From NCBI GenBank assembly GCA_030615765.1, contig JAUWYP010000006.1, positions 1 through 64,000 on the forward strand: 64,000 nt of DNA, written 5' to 3'. A program made the translations under genes and the position numbers. The notes under the pieces were generated by a model. It was not told where the DNA came from. It saw nothing but the letters and a program-made list of their open reading frames with translations, and made no database searches. The first letter of the stretch is position 1. The number at the start of each line of letters is the position of its first letter. This document shows, piece by piece, positions 16,771 to 26,046 of the stretch. This DNA is from Dehalococcoidia bacterium. Its GTDB lineage: Bacteria; Chloroflexota; Dehalococcoidia; SM23-28-2.

Positions 16771-18300
16771 CTAGTTGCAGGTGTCGAAGATCTTCCCCAA
16801 ATACCCCCTGATCACGTCGCCGATAAGCAGCTGGCCGCTGGCGTTGAAGTCGGCCCGCCGGTCGTATTTCTCGGGCACCAGGATCTTGCCGTAGAAGCCC
16901 TTGATGATGTCCCCGACTTGTATCTGGCCGTCCATGCCGATGTCCGGCGGCCAGGCGTCCGTGCCGTAGTCTGTGACACAGTCCGCCAGCTCGTCGGTGG
17001 TCATGTACTGCTCCTCTATGTCGGTGTAGGTGTCGCCGTCCATGTCGGGGCCGGCGATCTCCTGACAGTCGGGGGTGCCGTTGGCGGGGTTGCGGTCGTA
17101 GCCCTCGTCCGTCTCGCCGTCGTCGTCGTTGTCCACCCCATCGCAGTGCTCGGGGGTGCTGTCGAGATCGAGCGGATCTGACCCCTTGCCCGTCTCGTCG
17201 TCGTCCGAGTAGCCGTCGTTGTCGTCGTCGTCATCGCAGACGTCGCCCCAGTCGTCGCCGTCGCAGTTCTCCTGGCCGGAGTTGGAGTCGTCGGGGCAGT
17301 TGTCGCAGGCGTCGGCCCAGCCATCCCCGTCGAAGTCCCTCTGGCTGGGATTGTAGTCGTCGGGGCAGTTGTCGCAGATGTCGAACACGCCGTCTCCGTC
17401 CGAGTCCTGGGTTGGGCAGTCCTCGTTGATGGCTATCATGGCCACCCTGCCAACTGTGGGGTGGAGCTTCTGAGACGCGTACGCCTTTGTAAAGCCCCAA
17501 GCGAAACAGGCAGGGCCGGCCGAAATGGCGTCCAGGTCGATCCTGACGATCGTCCCCTCGCCGGCAATGCCGGTCTGCCAGTTGGTGTACGCGGCTGCGG
17601 CGTTCAAGCGAGACGGCATCTTCTGGGTAAAGCTGCCGGCGCCGACGCCGGGGAGCTTGATCAGGTCATCCCAGGTTACCGGGTCCACCCGGCCGGGGTC
17701 GTAGATCAGCCAGGCGTCGTAGCCCATGGGCGCCGGAGGCAGAGGGTCGCCGGTCACGTAGACATCGATCGTGTAGTCAGCGTTACCGTCGCCCAAGTCC
17801 CCCCCGAGCACATTGACCCGCACGCACGCTTCCACGTCTCCCAGGGTGTCGGCATCGTTACCCGTGGTCACGGGATCGATGCCCATGGTGACAGTCGTGC
17901 CCACCTCCCATGTAGGCGGGGGAGGGGTGCCACCATTGCAGCTCTGCATGAACATCGCCCGGTAGAACTGGACCACGTCGGAGACCACGCTGATGGCACC
18001 GTCACCGTTAAGGTCCAGGCGCTGTACGGCGGGGCTCCATCCGGGGTCCGCGTACAGGAGGCCGATGTTGCCCTTGTAGTAGAGCATGTCGATGAGGTCC
18101 AGCCGGGTGCTGTCGTCCATGTCCAGGGGCCAGGCGTTGAGACCGCAGCCCGAGTTGGGGTCGGTGCCCAGGTAGGCCTCGATGTCGTCGCTGAACCCGT
18201 CGTTGTCGGTGTCCCACGCAGCCCCGGCCTGGGGCGCCCCGCCGATGAGCGCCAGGACTGCAACGAGCAAGATCAGGCCAAGAATGCCATGTGCTTTCAT
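16771..18300 (-). CDS. secreted protein with one cohesin-like domain between N- and C-terminal dockerin-like modules
   Basis: 509 residues. ATG at 18300 is chosen because GAGGAGGAG lies just upstream and the signal peptide starts there ([20 protein letters not shown], cleavage near AGAAWD). Residues about 28-120 form a first dockerin-like module with loops [12 protein letters not shown] and [13 protein letters not shown] and a closing Cys. Residues about 135-290 are a divergent cohesin-like domain ([35 protein letters not shown]). Residues about 295-420 are TSP3-type Asp-rich repeats ([15 protein letters not shown] and similar). The last 60 residues are the shared C-terminal dockerin-like module ([13 protein letters not shown] and [13 protein letters not shown]). 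Two such modules plus a cohesin would suit an adaptor that links other components. Confidence 0.75.
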   Translation of the reverse strand: MKAHGILGLILLVAVLALIGGAPQAGAAWDTDNDGFSDDIEAYLGTDPNSGCGLNAWPLDMDDSTRLDLIDMLYYKGNIGLLYADPGWSPAVQRLDLNGDGAISVVSDVVQFYRAMFMQSCNGGTPPPPTWEVGTTVTMGIDPVTTGNDADTLGDVEACVRVNVLGGDLGDGNADYTIDVYVTGDPLPPAPMGYDAWLIYDPGRVDPVTWDDLIKLPGVGAGSFTQKMPSRLNAAAAYTNWQTGIAGEGTIVRIDLDAISAGPACFAWGFTKAYASQKLHPTVGRVAMIAINEDCPTQDSDGDGVFDICDNCPDDYNPSQRDFDGDGWADACDNCPDDSNSGQENCDGDDWGDVCDDDDDNDGYSDDDETGKGSDPLDLDSTPEHCDGVDNDDDGETDEGYDRNPANGTPDCQEIAGPDMDGDTYTDIEEQYMTTDELADCVTDYGTDAWPPDIGMDGQIQVGDIIKGFYGKILVPEKYDRRADFNASGQLLIGDVIRGYLGKIFDTCN

Positions 18301-18345
18301 ATCGGCTCCTCCTCGATCCACCAAGGTCTAGACATAAGCGCAAAT

Positions 18346-18373
18346 AGCATACTCGGAATAACTGGACTGTCAA
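18346..18373 (-). promoter_or_regulatory. promoter of the single-cohesin gene
   Basis: TTGACA (18368-18373), a 16-nt spacer and TATGCT (18346-18351) on the minus strand, within the shared upstream block. Confidence 0.65.
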
Positions 18374-18397
18374 CCCCTGCGGCGGGCCGCCTCGGCT

Positions 18398-19474
18398 CTA
18401 GGGGGTGCAGGAGGCGAACATCCTGCCGTAATACCCAATGATGACGTCGCTGATGCCCAGCTCGCCGTCGGCGTTGAAGTCGGACCGCCGGTCATACGTC
18501 TCCGGCACCAGGACCTTGCCGTAGAAGGCCAGGATGACGTCCGCGATCTTTACGTTGGCGTCGTTGTTCATGTCCGGCGGCCAGGCGTCGTCGTTGATGT
18601 CATCGGGGCAGGCGTCCAGAGGGTCGGTGCCGACATAGTTTTCCACCGTCGTCGTGAACCCATCGCAGTCGTCGTCGCCTGCAGGCACGTGCCACGACGT
18701 GGCCGTCGTCGGGCAGTTGTCGCAGGCGTCGCCCCACTCGTCGCCGTCGGCGTTCTCCTGGTCAGGGTTGTAGACGTCCGGGCAGTTGTCTTCCGCATCT
18801 GGGACGCCGTCGCCGTCGACGTCAGCCAAGAAGACGTAGGCCCGCCCCTGCTTGTCGTTGCCGCCCACATCCTCGCCGGGCGCCCCCACGGCGATGTCTG
18901 GCTTCCCCTCGCCGTTCACGTCACCCACCGCCACCGACTCGCCGAAGTAGCTCTCGGTCTGCGGATTGGGGGTGTCGAGGGCGAAAAGGAGGGAGCCGTT
19001 GGCCCCGGAGAAGACGTAGACCCGCCCCACGCCGCTGGTGCCGCCCACATCCTCCCCACCGCTCCCCACGACGATGTCTCCCTTGCCGTCGCCGTTCAGG
19101 TCCTCTACCGCCAGCGTCCAGCCGAACCAGGCCTGCGCGTGGGGATTGGGAGTGTCCAGGGTGAAAAGCAGGGAGCCGTTGGCGCCGGAGAAGACGTAGG
19201 CCCGCCCCTGGTCCCAGCCGCTGTCCACATCCTCCCAGTACGCCCCCACGGCGATGTCTGCCTTGCCATCGCCGTTGACCTCGCCCACCGCCACCCCCCG
19301 GCCGAAGCGGGCGCTGTACTGCGGGTTGGGGGTGTCGAGGGTGAGAAGCAGGGAACCGTCGGCCCCGGAGAAGACGTAGGCCCGCCCCTGGTTGGGGTTG
19401 GCACCCACATCCTCCTCCTCCGCTCCCACGGCGATGTCTGCCTTGCCATCGCCGTTCACGTCACCCACCGCCAC
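18398..19474 (-). CDS. C-terminal fragment of a frameshifted FG-GAP propeller protein (TSP3 plus dockerin-like tail)
   Basis: 358 residues from an internal GTG, but this is probably not an independent gene. It has no signal peptide and no ribosome site, and begins in the middle of an FG-GAP repeat. The same frame continues upstream to about 19512 as PNPLAEEFGDSVAVGDV, which is the expected continuation of the preceding reading frame. It carries four FG-GAP repeats, TSP3 repeats (DVDGDGVPDAEDNCP, then GDACDNCP) and the dockerin-like double loop (DMNNDANVKIADV and DFNADGELGISDV), ending YYGRMFASC. Joined to 19495-21384 by restoring one base, it would give about 995 residues with 14 repeats. Confidence 0.7.
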   Translation of the reverse strand: MAVGDVNGDGKADIAVGAEEEDVGANPNQGRAYVFSGADGSLLLTLDTPNPQYSARFGRGVAVGEVNGDGKADIAVGAYWEDVDSGWDQGRAYVFSGANGSLLFTLDTPNPHAQAWFGWTLAVEDLNGDGKGDIVVGSGGEDVGGTSGVGRVYVFSGANGSLLFALDTPNPQTESYFGESVAVGDVNGEGKPDIAVGAPGEDVGGNDKQGRAYVFLADVDGDGVPDAEDNCPDVYNPDQENADGDEWGDACDNCPTTATSWHVPAGDDDCDGFTTTVENYVGTDPLDACPDDINDDAWPPDMNNDANVKIADVILAFYGKVLVPETYDRRSDFNADGELGISDVIIGYYGRMFASCTP

Positions 19475-19494
19475 CGAGTCGCCGAATTCCTCCG

Positions 19495-21384
19495 CTAGCG
19501 GGTTGGGGGGGGCAGGGTGAGAAGGAGAGAACTGCCGGAGAAGACGTAGGCCCGCCCGGTGCCGGCCTCGCCTTCCGCTCCCACGACGATCTCTGCCATG
19601 CCATCGCCGTTCACGTCACCCACCGCCACCGAGGAGCCGAAGTCGCCGCTCTCCTGGGGGTTGGGGCTGTCCAGCCAAAGGACCAGCGGCTCGTCGAGGA
19701 AGAGGACGAGGTAGGCCCGCCCCTGGTTCGGGTTGGCGCCCACATCCTCGTAGGGCGCCCCCACGACGATCTCTGCCTTGCCGTCGCCAAAGAAGTCCCC
19801 CACGGCCAGCGTCTCCCCGAACCGGCCCTCCGCCTGCGGGTTGCGCGTGTCCAGGGTGAAAAGCAGCGAGCCGTCGGCGCCGGAGAAGACGTAGACCCGC
19901 CCCTGGTCGGCGTTGACGCCCACGTCCTCGTCGGGCGCCCCCACGGCGATGTCTGCCTTGCCATCGCCGTCCACGTCACCCAGCGCCACCGACCAGCCGA
20001 ACCAGGCATCGGCCTGAGGGTTGGGGGTGTCCAGGGTGAGAGCTGGCGAGAGGCCGGCACACGAGAAGACGTAGGCCCGCCCCTGGTTGGCGTTGCCGCC
20101 CACATCCTCGTTGGGTGCCCCGACGACGATCTCTCCCTTACCGTCGCCGTCCACGTCACCCACCGCGACCGACAGGCCGAAGTAGGCGTTCGCCTGGGGG
20201 TTGGGGGTGTTCAGGGTAAAAAGGAGCGAGCCGTCAGACCCGGAGAAGGCGTAGGCCCGCCCCTGGTCGACGTTGCCGCCCACATCCTCGCCGTACGCCC
20301 CCACGGCGATGTCTGCCTTGCCGTCGCCGTTCACGTCCCCCATCGCCACCGAGAAGCCGAAGGCGGCGTGAGCCTGCGGGGTGGGGGTATCCAGGGTGAA
20401 AAGGAGCGAGCCGTCGGCACCGGAGAAGACGTAGGCCCGCCCCTGGTCCTCGTTGCCGCCCACATCCTCGCCGTACGCCCCCACGGCGATGTCTGCCTTG
20501 CCGTCCCCGTTCACGTCGCCCATCGCCAGCGAGCCGCCGAAGTAAGCGTGCGCCTGCGGGCTGGGGCTGTCCAGGGTGAAAAGGAGCGAGCCGTCGGCCC
20601 CGGAGAAGACGTAGGCCCGCCCCTGATCCTCGTTGCCGCCCACATCCTCCGGCGCCCCCACGGCGATGTCTGCCCTGCCATCGTCGTTAACATCGCCCAC
20701 CGCCAGCGAGCTGCCGAAGTAGGCGTACACCTGGGCGTTGGAAGTGTCCAGGGCGAAAAGGAGCGAGCCGTCGGTGCCGGAGAAGACGTAGGCCCGCCCC
20801 TGGTCCTCGTTGCCGCCCACATCCTCGTCGGGCGCCGCCACGGCGATGTCTACCTTCCCGTCGCCGTTCACGTCGCCCACCGCCACCGAATAGCCGAAGT
20901 GGGCCCACGCCTGCGGGTTGGGGGTGTCCAGCGTGAAAAGGAGGGAGTGGGGAGGCGCCCCGGAAAAGACGTAGGCCCGCCCCTGGCCAGCGTTGCCGCC
21001 CACATCCTCAAGGGGGGCCCCGACGGCGATGTCTCCCTTGCCGTCGCCGTCCACATCACCCACCGCCACCGCAAAGCCGAAGTAGGCGTCCGCCTGGGGG
21101 TTGGGAGTGTCCAGGGTGAAAAGGAGAGAGCCGTCGGCACCGGAGAAGGCGTAGACCCGCCCCTGGTCGGTGTTGCCGCCCACATCCTCGCCGCCCGTGC
21201 CCACGGCGATGTCTGCCTTGCCGTCGCCGTTCACGTCGCCCATCGCCAGCGAACTGCCGAACCAGGCGTTCGCCTGCGGGTTGGGGGTGTCCAGGGTAAG
21301 TAGAAGCGTTTGCGCGTTGGCGGAGGCCACCAGACCCGCCGCCAGCGCCACTAGTGCTATAAGAACTATCCGCAGAGTCTTCAT
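19495..21384 (-). CDS. N-terminal fragment of the same FG-GAP propeller protein
   Basis: 629 residues. ATG at 21384 is used because AAGGAG lies about 9 nt upstream and the signal peptide (MKTLRIVLIALVALAAGLVA) starts there. It is almost identical to the signal peptide of the 14893 gene. It contains ten FG-GAP repeats of about 60 residues (FGxSxAxGDVxGDGKADIAVGAP, then EDVGGN, GRAYVFSGADGSLL and LDTPNPQ). It ends abnormally as LLLTLPPPTR, where a run of eight C on the coding strand shifts the frame. Ten repeats here plus four in the other fragment make 14, i.e. two seven-bladed propellers. As it stands the product would lack the TSP3 and dockerin-like parts and leave the second propeller open. 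Confidence 0.75.
   Translation of the reverse strand: MKTLRIVLIALVALAAGLVASANAQTLLLTLDTPNPQANAWFGSSLAMGDVNGDGKADIAVGTGGEDVGGNTDQGRVYAFSGADGSLLFTLDTPNPQADAYFGFAVAVGDVDGDGKGDIAVGAPLEDVGGNAGQGRAYVFSGAPPHSLLFTLDTPNPQAWAHFGYSVAVGDVNGDGKVDIAVAAPDEDVGGNEDQGRAYVFSGTDGSLLFALDTSNAQVYAYFGSSLAVGDVNDDGRADIAVGAPEDVGGNEDQGRAYVFSGADGSLLFTLDSPSPQAHAYFGGSLAMGDVNGDGKADIAVGAYGEDVGGNEDQGRAYVFSGADGSLLFTLDTPTPQAHAAFGFSVAMGDVNGDGKADIAVGAYGEDVGGNVDQGRAYAFSGSDGSLLFTLNTPNPQANAYFGLSVAVGDVDGDGKGEIVVGAPNEDVGGNANQGRAYVFSCAGLSPALTLDTPNPQADAWFGWSVALGDVDGDGKADIAVGAPDEDVGVNADQGRVYVFSGADGSLLFTLDTRNPQAEGRFGETLAVGDFFGDGKAEIVVGAPYEDVGANPNQGRAYLVLFLDEPLVLWLDSPNPQESGDFGSSVAVGDVNGDGMAEIVVGAEGEAGTGRAYVFSGSSLLLTLPPPTR
19505..19512. other. 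run of eight G at the frameshift joining the two fragments
   Basis: Sister repeats read TTGGGGGTGTCCAGGG on the plus strand. Here the same place reads TT, eight G, then CAGGG, one base shorter. With nine G the frames would join as L-P-P-P-N-P. The run is either a slippage (on/off) tract or a sequencing error. Confidence 0.8.
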
Positions 21385-21429
21385 GTCGATGACTCCTTGA
21401 TCCACGAAGGTCTAAACATAACCGCAAAT

Positions 21430-21457
21430 AGTATACTCAGGATAACTGGGCTGTCAA
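21430..21457 (-). promoter_or_regulatory. consensus promoter of the 14-repeat propeller gene
   Basis: TTGACA (21452-21457), a 16-nt spacer and TATACT (21430-21435) on the minus strand, 46 nt before the ATG. It is the best match to consensus among the four cluster promoters. Confidence 0.75.
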
Positions 21458-21556
21458 CCCCTCCGGCGCTTTCCGTGCAGGAAACTTCAGCCGCTTGGCT
21501 TAACGAACGGGGAACAGGCAACGAAGGGCGGTGTCAAGACATGCGGCGGGTCCGTC

Positions 21557-21586
21557 TTGCCTATCTGCACCGCCGAATAGTACAAT
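21557..21586 (+). promoter_or_regulatory. promoter of pdxS
   Basis: TTGCCT (21557-21562), an 18-nt spacer and TACAAT (21581-21586), only 9 nt before the pdxS ATG. If used, the transcript would be nearly leaderless. GAGGG lies 5 nt before the ATG and favours an earlier start of transcription, so this is uncertain. Confidence 0.4.
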
Positions 21587-21595
21587 GAGGGCACG

Positions 21596-22483
21596 ATGGC
21601 TGTGGAAAAGGGCACGTACGTCGTTAAGAAGGGGCTGGCCCAGATGCTCAAGGGCGGCGTTATCATGGACGTGGTGACGCCGGAGCACGCTCGCATCGCG
21701 GAGGAGGCGGGGGCGTGCGCGGTCATGGCCCTGGAGCGCGTGCCGGCCGACATCCGCGCCGCCGGCGGGGTGGCGCGCATGGCCGACCCGGGGGTGATCG
21801 CGGCGATCATGGAGACGGTCACCATCCCGGTGATGGCCAAGTGCCGCATCGGGCACTTCGCGGAGGCGCAGGTGCTGCAGGCCATGGGGGTGGACTTCAT
21901 CGACGAATCGGAGGTGCTGACCCCCGCCGACGAGGCCCATCACATCGATAAGTGGCCCTTCAAGGTGCCCTTCGTGTGCGGCTGCCGCGACCTGGGCGAG
22001 GCGCTGAGGCGCATCGGCGAGGGGGCGGCGATGATCCGCACCAAGGGGGAGGCGGGCACGGGCAACATCGTGGAGGCGGTGCGGCACATGCGGGCGGTGA
22101 CGGACGGCATCCGCAGGCTGCACTCTATGCGTGAAGACGAACTGATGGCCGAGGCCAAGGCGCTGGGGGCGCCGTACGAGGTGGTGAAGGAGGTGCACGA
22201 GACGGGCAGCCTGCCGGTGGTCAACTACGCCGCCGGCGGCGTGGCCACGCCCGCCGACGCTGCCCTGATGATGCAGCTAGGAGCCGAGGGCGTGTTCGTG
22301 GGCTCCGGCATCTTCAAGTCGGACGACCCCGAACAGCGGGGCAGGGCCATCGTTAAAGCGGTTACAAACTACAACGACCCCGAGATCGTCGCTGAGGTAT
22401 CGCGCGGGCTGGGAGAGCCGATGCGCGGCCTGGACGTGCGGTCCATGCCGGACGAGGAGCGGCTGGCTGCGAGAGGGTGGTAG
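21596..22483 (+). CDS. pdxS: pyridoxal 5'-phosphate synthase subunit PdxS
   Basis: 295 residues, the normal length. It is the TIM-barrel synthase that builds PLP from ribose 5-phosphate, glyceraldehyde 3-phosphate and ammonia. Asp25 (GVIMDVV), Lys82 (VMAKCRIGH, forms the first Schiff base) and Lys150 ([10 protein letters not shown], second site) are all present. The phosphate-binding [27 protein letters not shown] end is conserved. Its glutaminase partner pdxT lies two genes downstream, separated by a hicBA pair, an unusual interruption of a pair that is normally adjacent. Confidence 0.97.
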   Translation: MAVEKGTYVVKKGLAQMLKGGVIMDVVTPEHARIAEEAGACAVMALERVPADIRAAGGVARMADPGVIAAIMETVTIPVMAKCRIGHFAEAQVLQAMGVDFIDESEVLTPADEAHHIDKWPFKVPFVCGCRDLGEALRRIGEGAAMIRTKGEAGTGNIVEAVRHMRAVTDGIRRLHSMREDELMAEAKALGAPYEVVKEVHETGSLPVVNYAAGGVATPADAALMMQLGAEGVFVGSGIFKSDDPEQRGRAIVKAVTNYNDPEIVAEVSRGLGEPMRGLDVRSMPDEERLAARGW

Positions 22484-22485
22484 GG

Positions 22486-22731
22486 ATGAGACAACAGAAG
22501 GTACACGTGGTGCTGTGGCAGGACGGTGACCAGTGGGTGGCCTGGTGTCTGGAGTATGACATCGCCTCGCAGGGAAAGAGCGAACGGCACGCGATGGAGA
22601 TGATCCAAGAGGCCGTAGAACTGCACATCGAAGACATGACGCGGGAAGAACTGGAGGGGGAGCTCATTCCGGTGGAGTCCACGCCGATTGTCCGGGAGAT
22701 GACCATCCGTGCCCCGGCGATACTCAAGTGA
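22486..22731 (+). CDS. HicB-family antitoxin
   Basis: 81 residues. KVHVVLWQDGDQWVAWCLEYDIASQGKSERHAMEMIQEAVELH is the HicB partial RNase H-like fold. The usual C-terminal DNA-binding ribbon-helix-helix is replaced by a short strand. ATG at 22486 is preferred over an alternative start 9 nt earlier because GGTAGGG precedes it. It overlaps the HicA gene by 23 nt. The gene order hicB-hicA is the reverse of the classic pair but occurs often. It may be a toxin-antitoxin module or a domesticated relative. Confidence 0.8.
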   Translation: MRQQKVHVVLWQDGDQWVAWCLEYDIASQGKSERHAMEMIQEAVELHIEDMTREELEGELIPVESTPIVREMTIRAPAILK

Positions 22732-22957
22732 TGAGGTGATTCGCGCTCTGTCTAGAGTCGGTATCGAACCGGTACGACAGCGAGGAAGTCACGTCAGATT
22801 GCGGGGAGTCTTCAGGGGCGGAACTCGGCACGTGACGGTGCCGACCGGCCAAGCCAACCTCCACCCGAAAACGCTTTCCACGATACTGCGACAGGCCGGC
22901 ATCACTCGGGAGGAACTAGCAAGATTGGCCGAAGGAGCGGACATAGGATTGCCATGA
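22709..22957 (+). CDS. HicA-family mRNA interferase toxin
   Basis: 82 residues from GTG at 22709, inside the end of hicB. The dsRBD-like HicA pattern is clear: SSDEVIRALSRVGIEPVRQRGSHVRLRG with the catalytic His in GSHV (near residue 28), and VTVPTGQANLHPKTLSTILRQAGITREEL. HicA toxins cleave mRNA and are neutralised by HicB. The stop overlaps the pdxT start as ATGA, so toxin and pdxT are translationally coupled. Confidence 0.82.
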   Translation: MPRRYSSDEVIRALSRVGIEPVRQRGSHVRLRGVFRGGTRHVTVPTGQANLHPKTLSTILRQAGITREELARLAEGADIGLP

Positions 22958-23547
22958 CCCGCATTGGCGTCCTGGCGCTGCAGGGTGACTTCGCTGAGCA
23001 TGTCGACATCTTTCAGCGACTGGGCATCGATGCGCGCGAGGTGCGCCAGCCGCAGGAGCTTAGCGGCCTCGACGGGCTGGTGATCCCCGGCGGCGAGAGC
23101 ACCACGATCGCGTGGCTCATCTCCGAGTTCGACCTCCTGGAGCCACTGCGAGAGCGGGCCCAAAATGGCTTCCCCGTCTGGGGCACCTGCGCCGGCATGA
23201 TCGTCCTGGCGCAGCGGGCGAGCGAGCTGGAGTGGCCCACCCTGGACGCCCTGGCCATCGCCGTGCGGCGCAACGCCTTCGGGCGGCAGGTGGACAGCTT
23301 CGAGGCCGACCTGGCCGTTCCCGCCCTGGGTCAGCAGGCCTTCCACGCCGTCTTCATACGGGCTCCCATTGTGGAGGAGGTGAACGATGGAGTGGAGGTG
23401 CTGGCCAAGCTGGAGAATGGAAAGGCGGTTGCGGTGCGCCAGGCCAACGCGCTGGCCACCGCTTTTCATCCCGAGCTGACGGAAGACGACCGTTTTCACC
23501 GCTACTTCATCGATATGGTGCGAGCGCACAAGGATGTCCAAGCCTAG
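22954..23547 (+). CDS. pdxT: pyridoxal 5'-phosphate synthase glutaminase subunit PdxT
   Basis: 197 residues, normal length. It hydrolyses glutamine and channels ammonia to PdxS. Class I amidotransferase features are present: GVLALQGDFAEH at the start, PGGEST oxyanion segment near 45-50, the nucleophile Cys79 in GTCAGM, and the His/Glu pair in ATAFHPELTED. It starts within the hicA stop (ATGA) and its end overlaps the next gene by 14 nt. Confidence 0.96.
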   Translation: MTRIGVLALQGDFAEHVDIFQRLGIDAREVRQPQELSGLDGLVIPGGESTTIAWLISEFDLLEPLRERAQNGFPVWGTCAGMIVLAQRASELEWPTLDALAIAVRRNAFGRQVDSFEADLAVPALGQQAFHAVFIRAPIVEEVNDGVEVLAKLENGKAVAVRQANALATAFHPELTEDDRFHRYFIDMVRAHKDVQA

Positions 23548-24514
23548 CCCTGCCGTCGCTATCAGGCCTCTGCGGCCGGCCGATGTGGTGCTGCTGGCCT
23601 CGCTCTGGGCGAGGGGCAAGCCTCCCTTTGGCCCCGCCTACCGCAATGAGGCCCAGACGTGGGAGCGCCTGGGCCTGGAGGAAGCTGGGTTCCGTCTGAT
23701 GGAGTGCACCCTGAAGGAGTGGCTGCCACTGGCCGACCGCCGTCATAGCTGGATAGCCGCTCGCGGGCTGAGGGCCTGCGCTCTGGCGTCGGTGCGGCCG
23801 CGCTGTAGTTCCAGCGCGTGGGAGGTGGACTACCTTATCGCCGGCCGGGGAGACGAAACCCTGTGCTTGACGCTCGTGGAGCAGTTGACCCAGGGACTGG
23901 GACGAGCCGGCGTGGAGAAGGTCTTCGTCAGGCTGAAGGCCGACAGCCCGCTGCTGGGGACGATTCGTCAGGCTGGCTTCTTCCCCTACCTGAAGGAGCG
24001 CCTCCTGGCCATCGATAGGGCGCCGCAGGGCCTGGAGCCGGCGAAGCTGCCCCTGCGAGAGCGTACCTTGGCCGACGCTCTGCCTCTGTTTCAGCTATAC
24101 AATGCCGCTGTGCCGGCGGCCGTGCGCCGCAACGAGGCCCCCACCCTGCGCGAGTGGGTGGCCGTCCAGGAGAAGGGCCGCTGGCAGCACATGATAGCGA
24201 TGGGGACAGAGGGCCCCAGTGCCTTGTTGCGCCTCTCCAAGCGCAATCGGGCGGGCCGCTTCAGCCTGCTGACCCAGCGAAGGCAGGATGTTCCGCTAGA
24301 CTACCTGCTGGCTGCCGCTCTCAACCATCTTGCCGACAGGCGGCCCATCCTTTGTCTGGTGCCCGAATACCAGAAGGCGGTGGCCCACCGCCTGGAGGAG
24401 ATGGGCTTCAGGGCAGTGGGCGAGTACGTGGTCTTGGTGAACCGCCTGGCTCGACCGGTGGAGGAGGCCGTCCCGGTAGCGGAGGGGGTTCAGCAGGCCT
24501 ATCCAGTGAGCTAA
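23534..24514 (+). CDS. GNAT-like acetyltransferase domain protein
   Basis: 326 residues. Two GNAT-like halves are suggested. Residues about 10-165 have [16 protein letters not shown] at the start and [29 protein letters not shown], which resembles the C-terminal strands of a GNAT fold. Residues about 180-315 repeat the idea, ending [24 protein letters not shown]. The acetyl-CoA loop (Q/RxxGxG/A) is not clear in either half, so activity is uncertain. Its position after pdxT and before the SpoIIIAA-like ATPase and tmk suggests one long transcript. Confidence 0.6.
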   Translation: MSKPSPAVAIRPLRPADVVLLASLWARGKPPFGPAYRNEAQTWERLGLEEAGFRLMECTLKEWLPLADRRHSWIAARGLRACALASVRPRCSSSAWEVDYLIAGRGDETLCLTLVEQLTQGLGRAGVEKVFVRLKADSPLLGTIRQAGFFPYLKERLLAIDRAPQGLEPAKLPLRERTLADALPLFQLYNAAVPAAVRRNEAPTLREWVAVQEKGRWQHMIAMGTEGPSALLRLSKRNRAGRFSLLTQRRQDVPLDYLLAAALNHLADRRPILCLVPEYQKAVAHRLEEMGFRAVGEYVVLVNRLARPVEEAVPVAEGVQQAYPVS

Positions 24515-24518
24515 TAGA

Positions 24519-26039
24519 ATGAACACGCTAAGAATAACCGACGACCTGGACGCCATGCTCGATGTGCTGCCGCCGCACGTTCGCGACCCGCTGCGGGAGC
24601 GGCCGGACAATTTCGAGCTGCTGGAGGTGGTGCTCGACCTGGGCCGCCTGCCGGAGGCGCGGTACCCCGAGCAGGAGGTAATCCTCAGCGAACGGGAGGT
24701 GACCCAGGCCGACCTGGAGCACGTCGTGTCCCGGATCGGCGAGTTCACCGGCGACAATCGGGCCGGCATCGAGCGGACCCTCCATCGCATATCGGCCATC
24801 CTCAACCGGCATGGGCGCATCGTAGGCCTCACCTGCCGCGTCGGGCGGGCCGTCTTCGGGACGATCCGCATCATCGAGGACCTGGTGAAATCGGGCCAGA
24901 GCACCCTGCTTCTGGGGCGACCGGGCGTGGGCAAGACGACCATGCTGCGGGAGGTGGCCCGCTTCCTGGCAGACGATCTGAACAAGCGGGTGGTGGTGGT
25001 GGACACCTCGAACGAGATCGCCGGCGACGGCGACATCCCCCACCCGGGCATCGGGAGCGCCCGGCGGATGCAGGTGGCGACGCCGACGATGCAGCACGCG
25101 GTGATGATCGAGGCGGTGGAGAACCACATGCCGGAGGTCATCGTCATCGATGAGATCGGCACCGACCTGGAGGCAGCGGCCGCTCGCACAATCGCCGAGC
25201 GGGGGGTGCAACTGGTGGGCACTGCGCACGGCAACACGCTGGAGAACCTGATCATGAACCCCACGCTGTGCGACCTCATCGGGGGCATCCAGTCGGTGAC
25301 CCTGGGAGACGAGGAGGCGCGGCGTCGCGGCACCCAGAAGTCGATCCTGGAGCGCAAGGCGCCGCCTACCTTCGACGTGGTGGTGGAGATCCAGAACTGG
25401 GAGAGGGTGTCCGTACATGGCAACGTGACCGAGACGGTGGACGCCATCCTGAGGGGCTACGAAGTGGCCGCCGAGATTCGAGAGCTGACCAAGGAAGGCC
25501 AGATGCAGGTGGTGGCCTTGCCAGCGCAGGCGCGACAGAAGCGGGCGCTGGAGGAGCGCGGCCCGGTCGTCGCCGGTCGCGAGAGGCATATCTACCCCTT
25601 TGGCGTCTCGCGTCGGCGACTGGAGCAGGCCATCCGCCAGATGGGCATGGCGGCCACCATCGTCGATCAGCTGGGCGACGCTGATGCGCTGATCACCCTT
25701 CGCAACTACTATCGGCGCAAGCCGCAGCTCCTGCGCGACGCGGAGGAGCGGGGCGTTCCCATCTACGTTATCAAGAGCAACACCGTGCTCCAGATGGAGC
25801 AGTGTATCGTCTCCATGCGCGGCGAGCGAGGGCAGGACCCGGTCCTGTCCGCCCTTCAGGAGGCGGAGGAGGCGATCGGCGACATCATGAAGGGCAGGCG
25901 GTCGGCGGAGCTATCGCCTCAGAACGCCTACATTCGCCGCCTGCAGCACATGCTGGCCCAGCGCTACAACCTGAGCTCGCGCAGCCTGGGGCAGGAGCCG
26001 CAGCGACGGGTGCGCATCCTGCCGGGCAGAGGCGAGTAG
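24519..26039 (+). CDS. SpoIIIAA/Ycf45-type AAA ATPase with C-terminal R3H-like region
   Basis: 506 residues. The N-terminal region ([16 protein letters not shown], then [15 protein letters not shown]) is the Ycf45-type pre-domain. The P-loop GRPGVGKTT is at 133-141, Walker [11 protein letters not shown] near 206-215, and [17 protein letters not shown] follows. This is the SpoIIIAA/RecA-like secretion-type ATPase fold also found in chloroplasts and cyanobacteria. Residues about 360-430 form an extra domain ([18 protein letters not shown], then [13 protein letters not shown]). A putative R3H nucleic-acid-binding end lies at 465-495 ([25 protein letters not shown]). There are no other sporulation genes here, so the function is unknown. 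Confidence 0.8.
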   Translation: MNTLRITDDLDAMLDVLPPHVRDPLRERPDNFELLEVVLDLGRLPEARYPEQEVILSEREVTQADLEHVVSRIGEFTGDNRAGIERTLHRISAILNRHGRIVGLTCRVGRAVFGTIRIIEDLVKSGQSTLLLGRPGVGKTTMLREVARFLADDLNKRVVVVDTSNEIAGDGDIPHPGIGSARRMQVATPTMQHAVMIEAVENHMPEVIVIDEIGTDLEAAAARTIAERGVQLVGTAHGNTLENLIMNPTLCDLIGGIQSVTLGDEEARRRGTQKSILERKAPPTFDVVVEIQNWERVSVHGNVTETVDAILRGYEVAAEIRELTKEGQMQVVALPAQARQKRALEERGPVVAGRERHIYPFGVSRRRLEQAIRQMGMAATIVDQLGDADALITLRNYYRRKPQLLRDAEERGVPIYVIKSNTVLQMEQCIVSMRGERGQDPVLSALQEAEEAIGDIMKGRRSAELSPQNAYIRRLQHMLAQRYNLSSRSLGQEPQRRVRILPGRGE

Positions 26040-26046
26040 CCCTTCT

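Noticed and set aside
13700..21300. Regular spacing of about 180 bases suggesting a CRISPR-like or satellite array
   Set aside because: The period is that of 60-residue FG-GAP repeats in coding sequence; there are no conserved short repeats with unique spacers.
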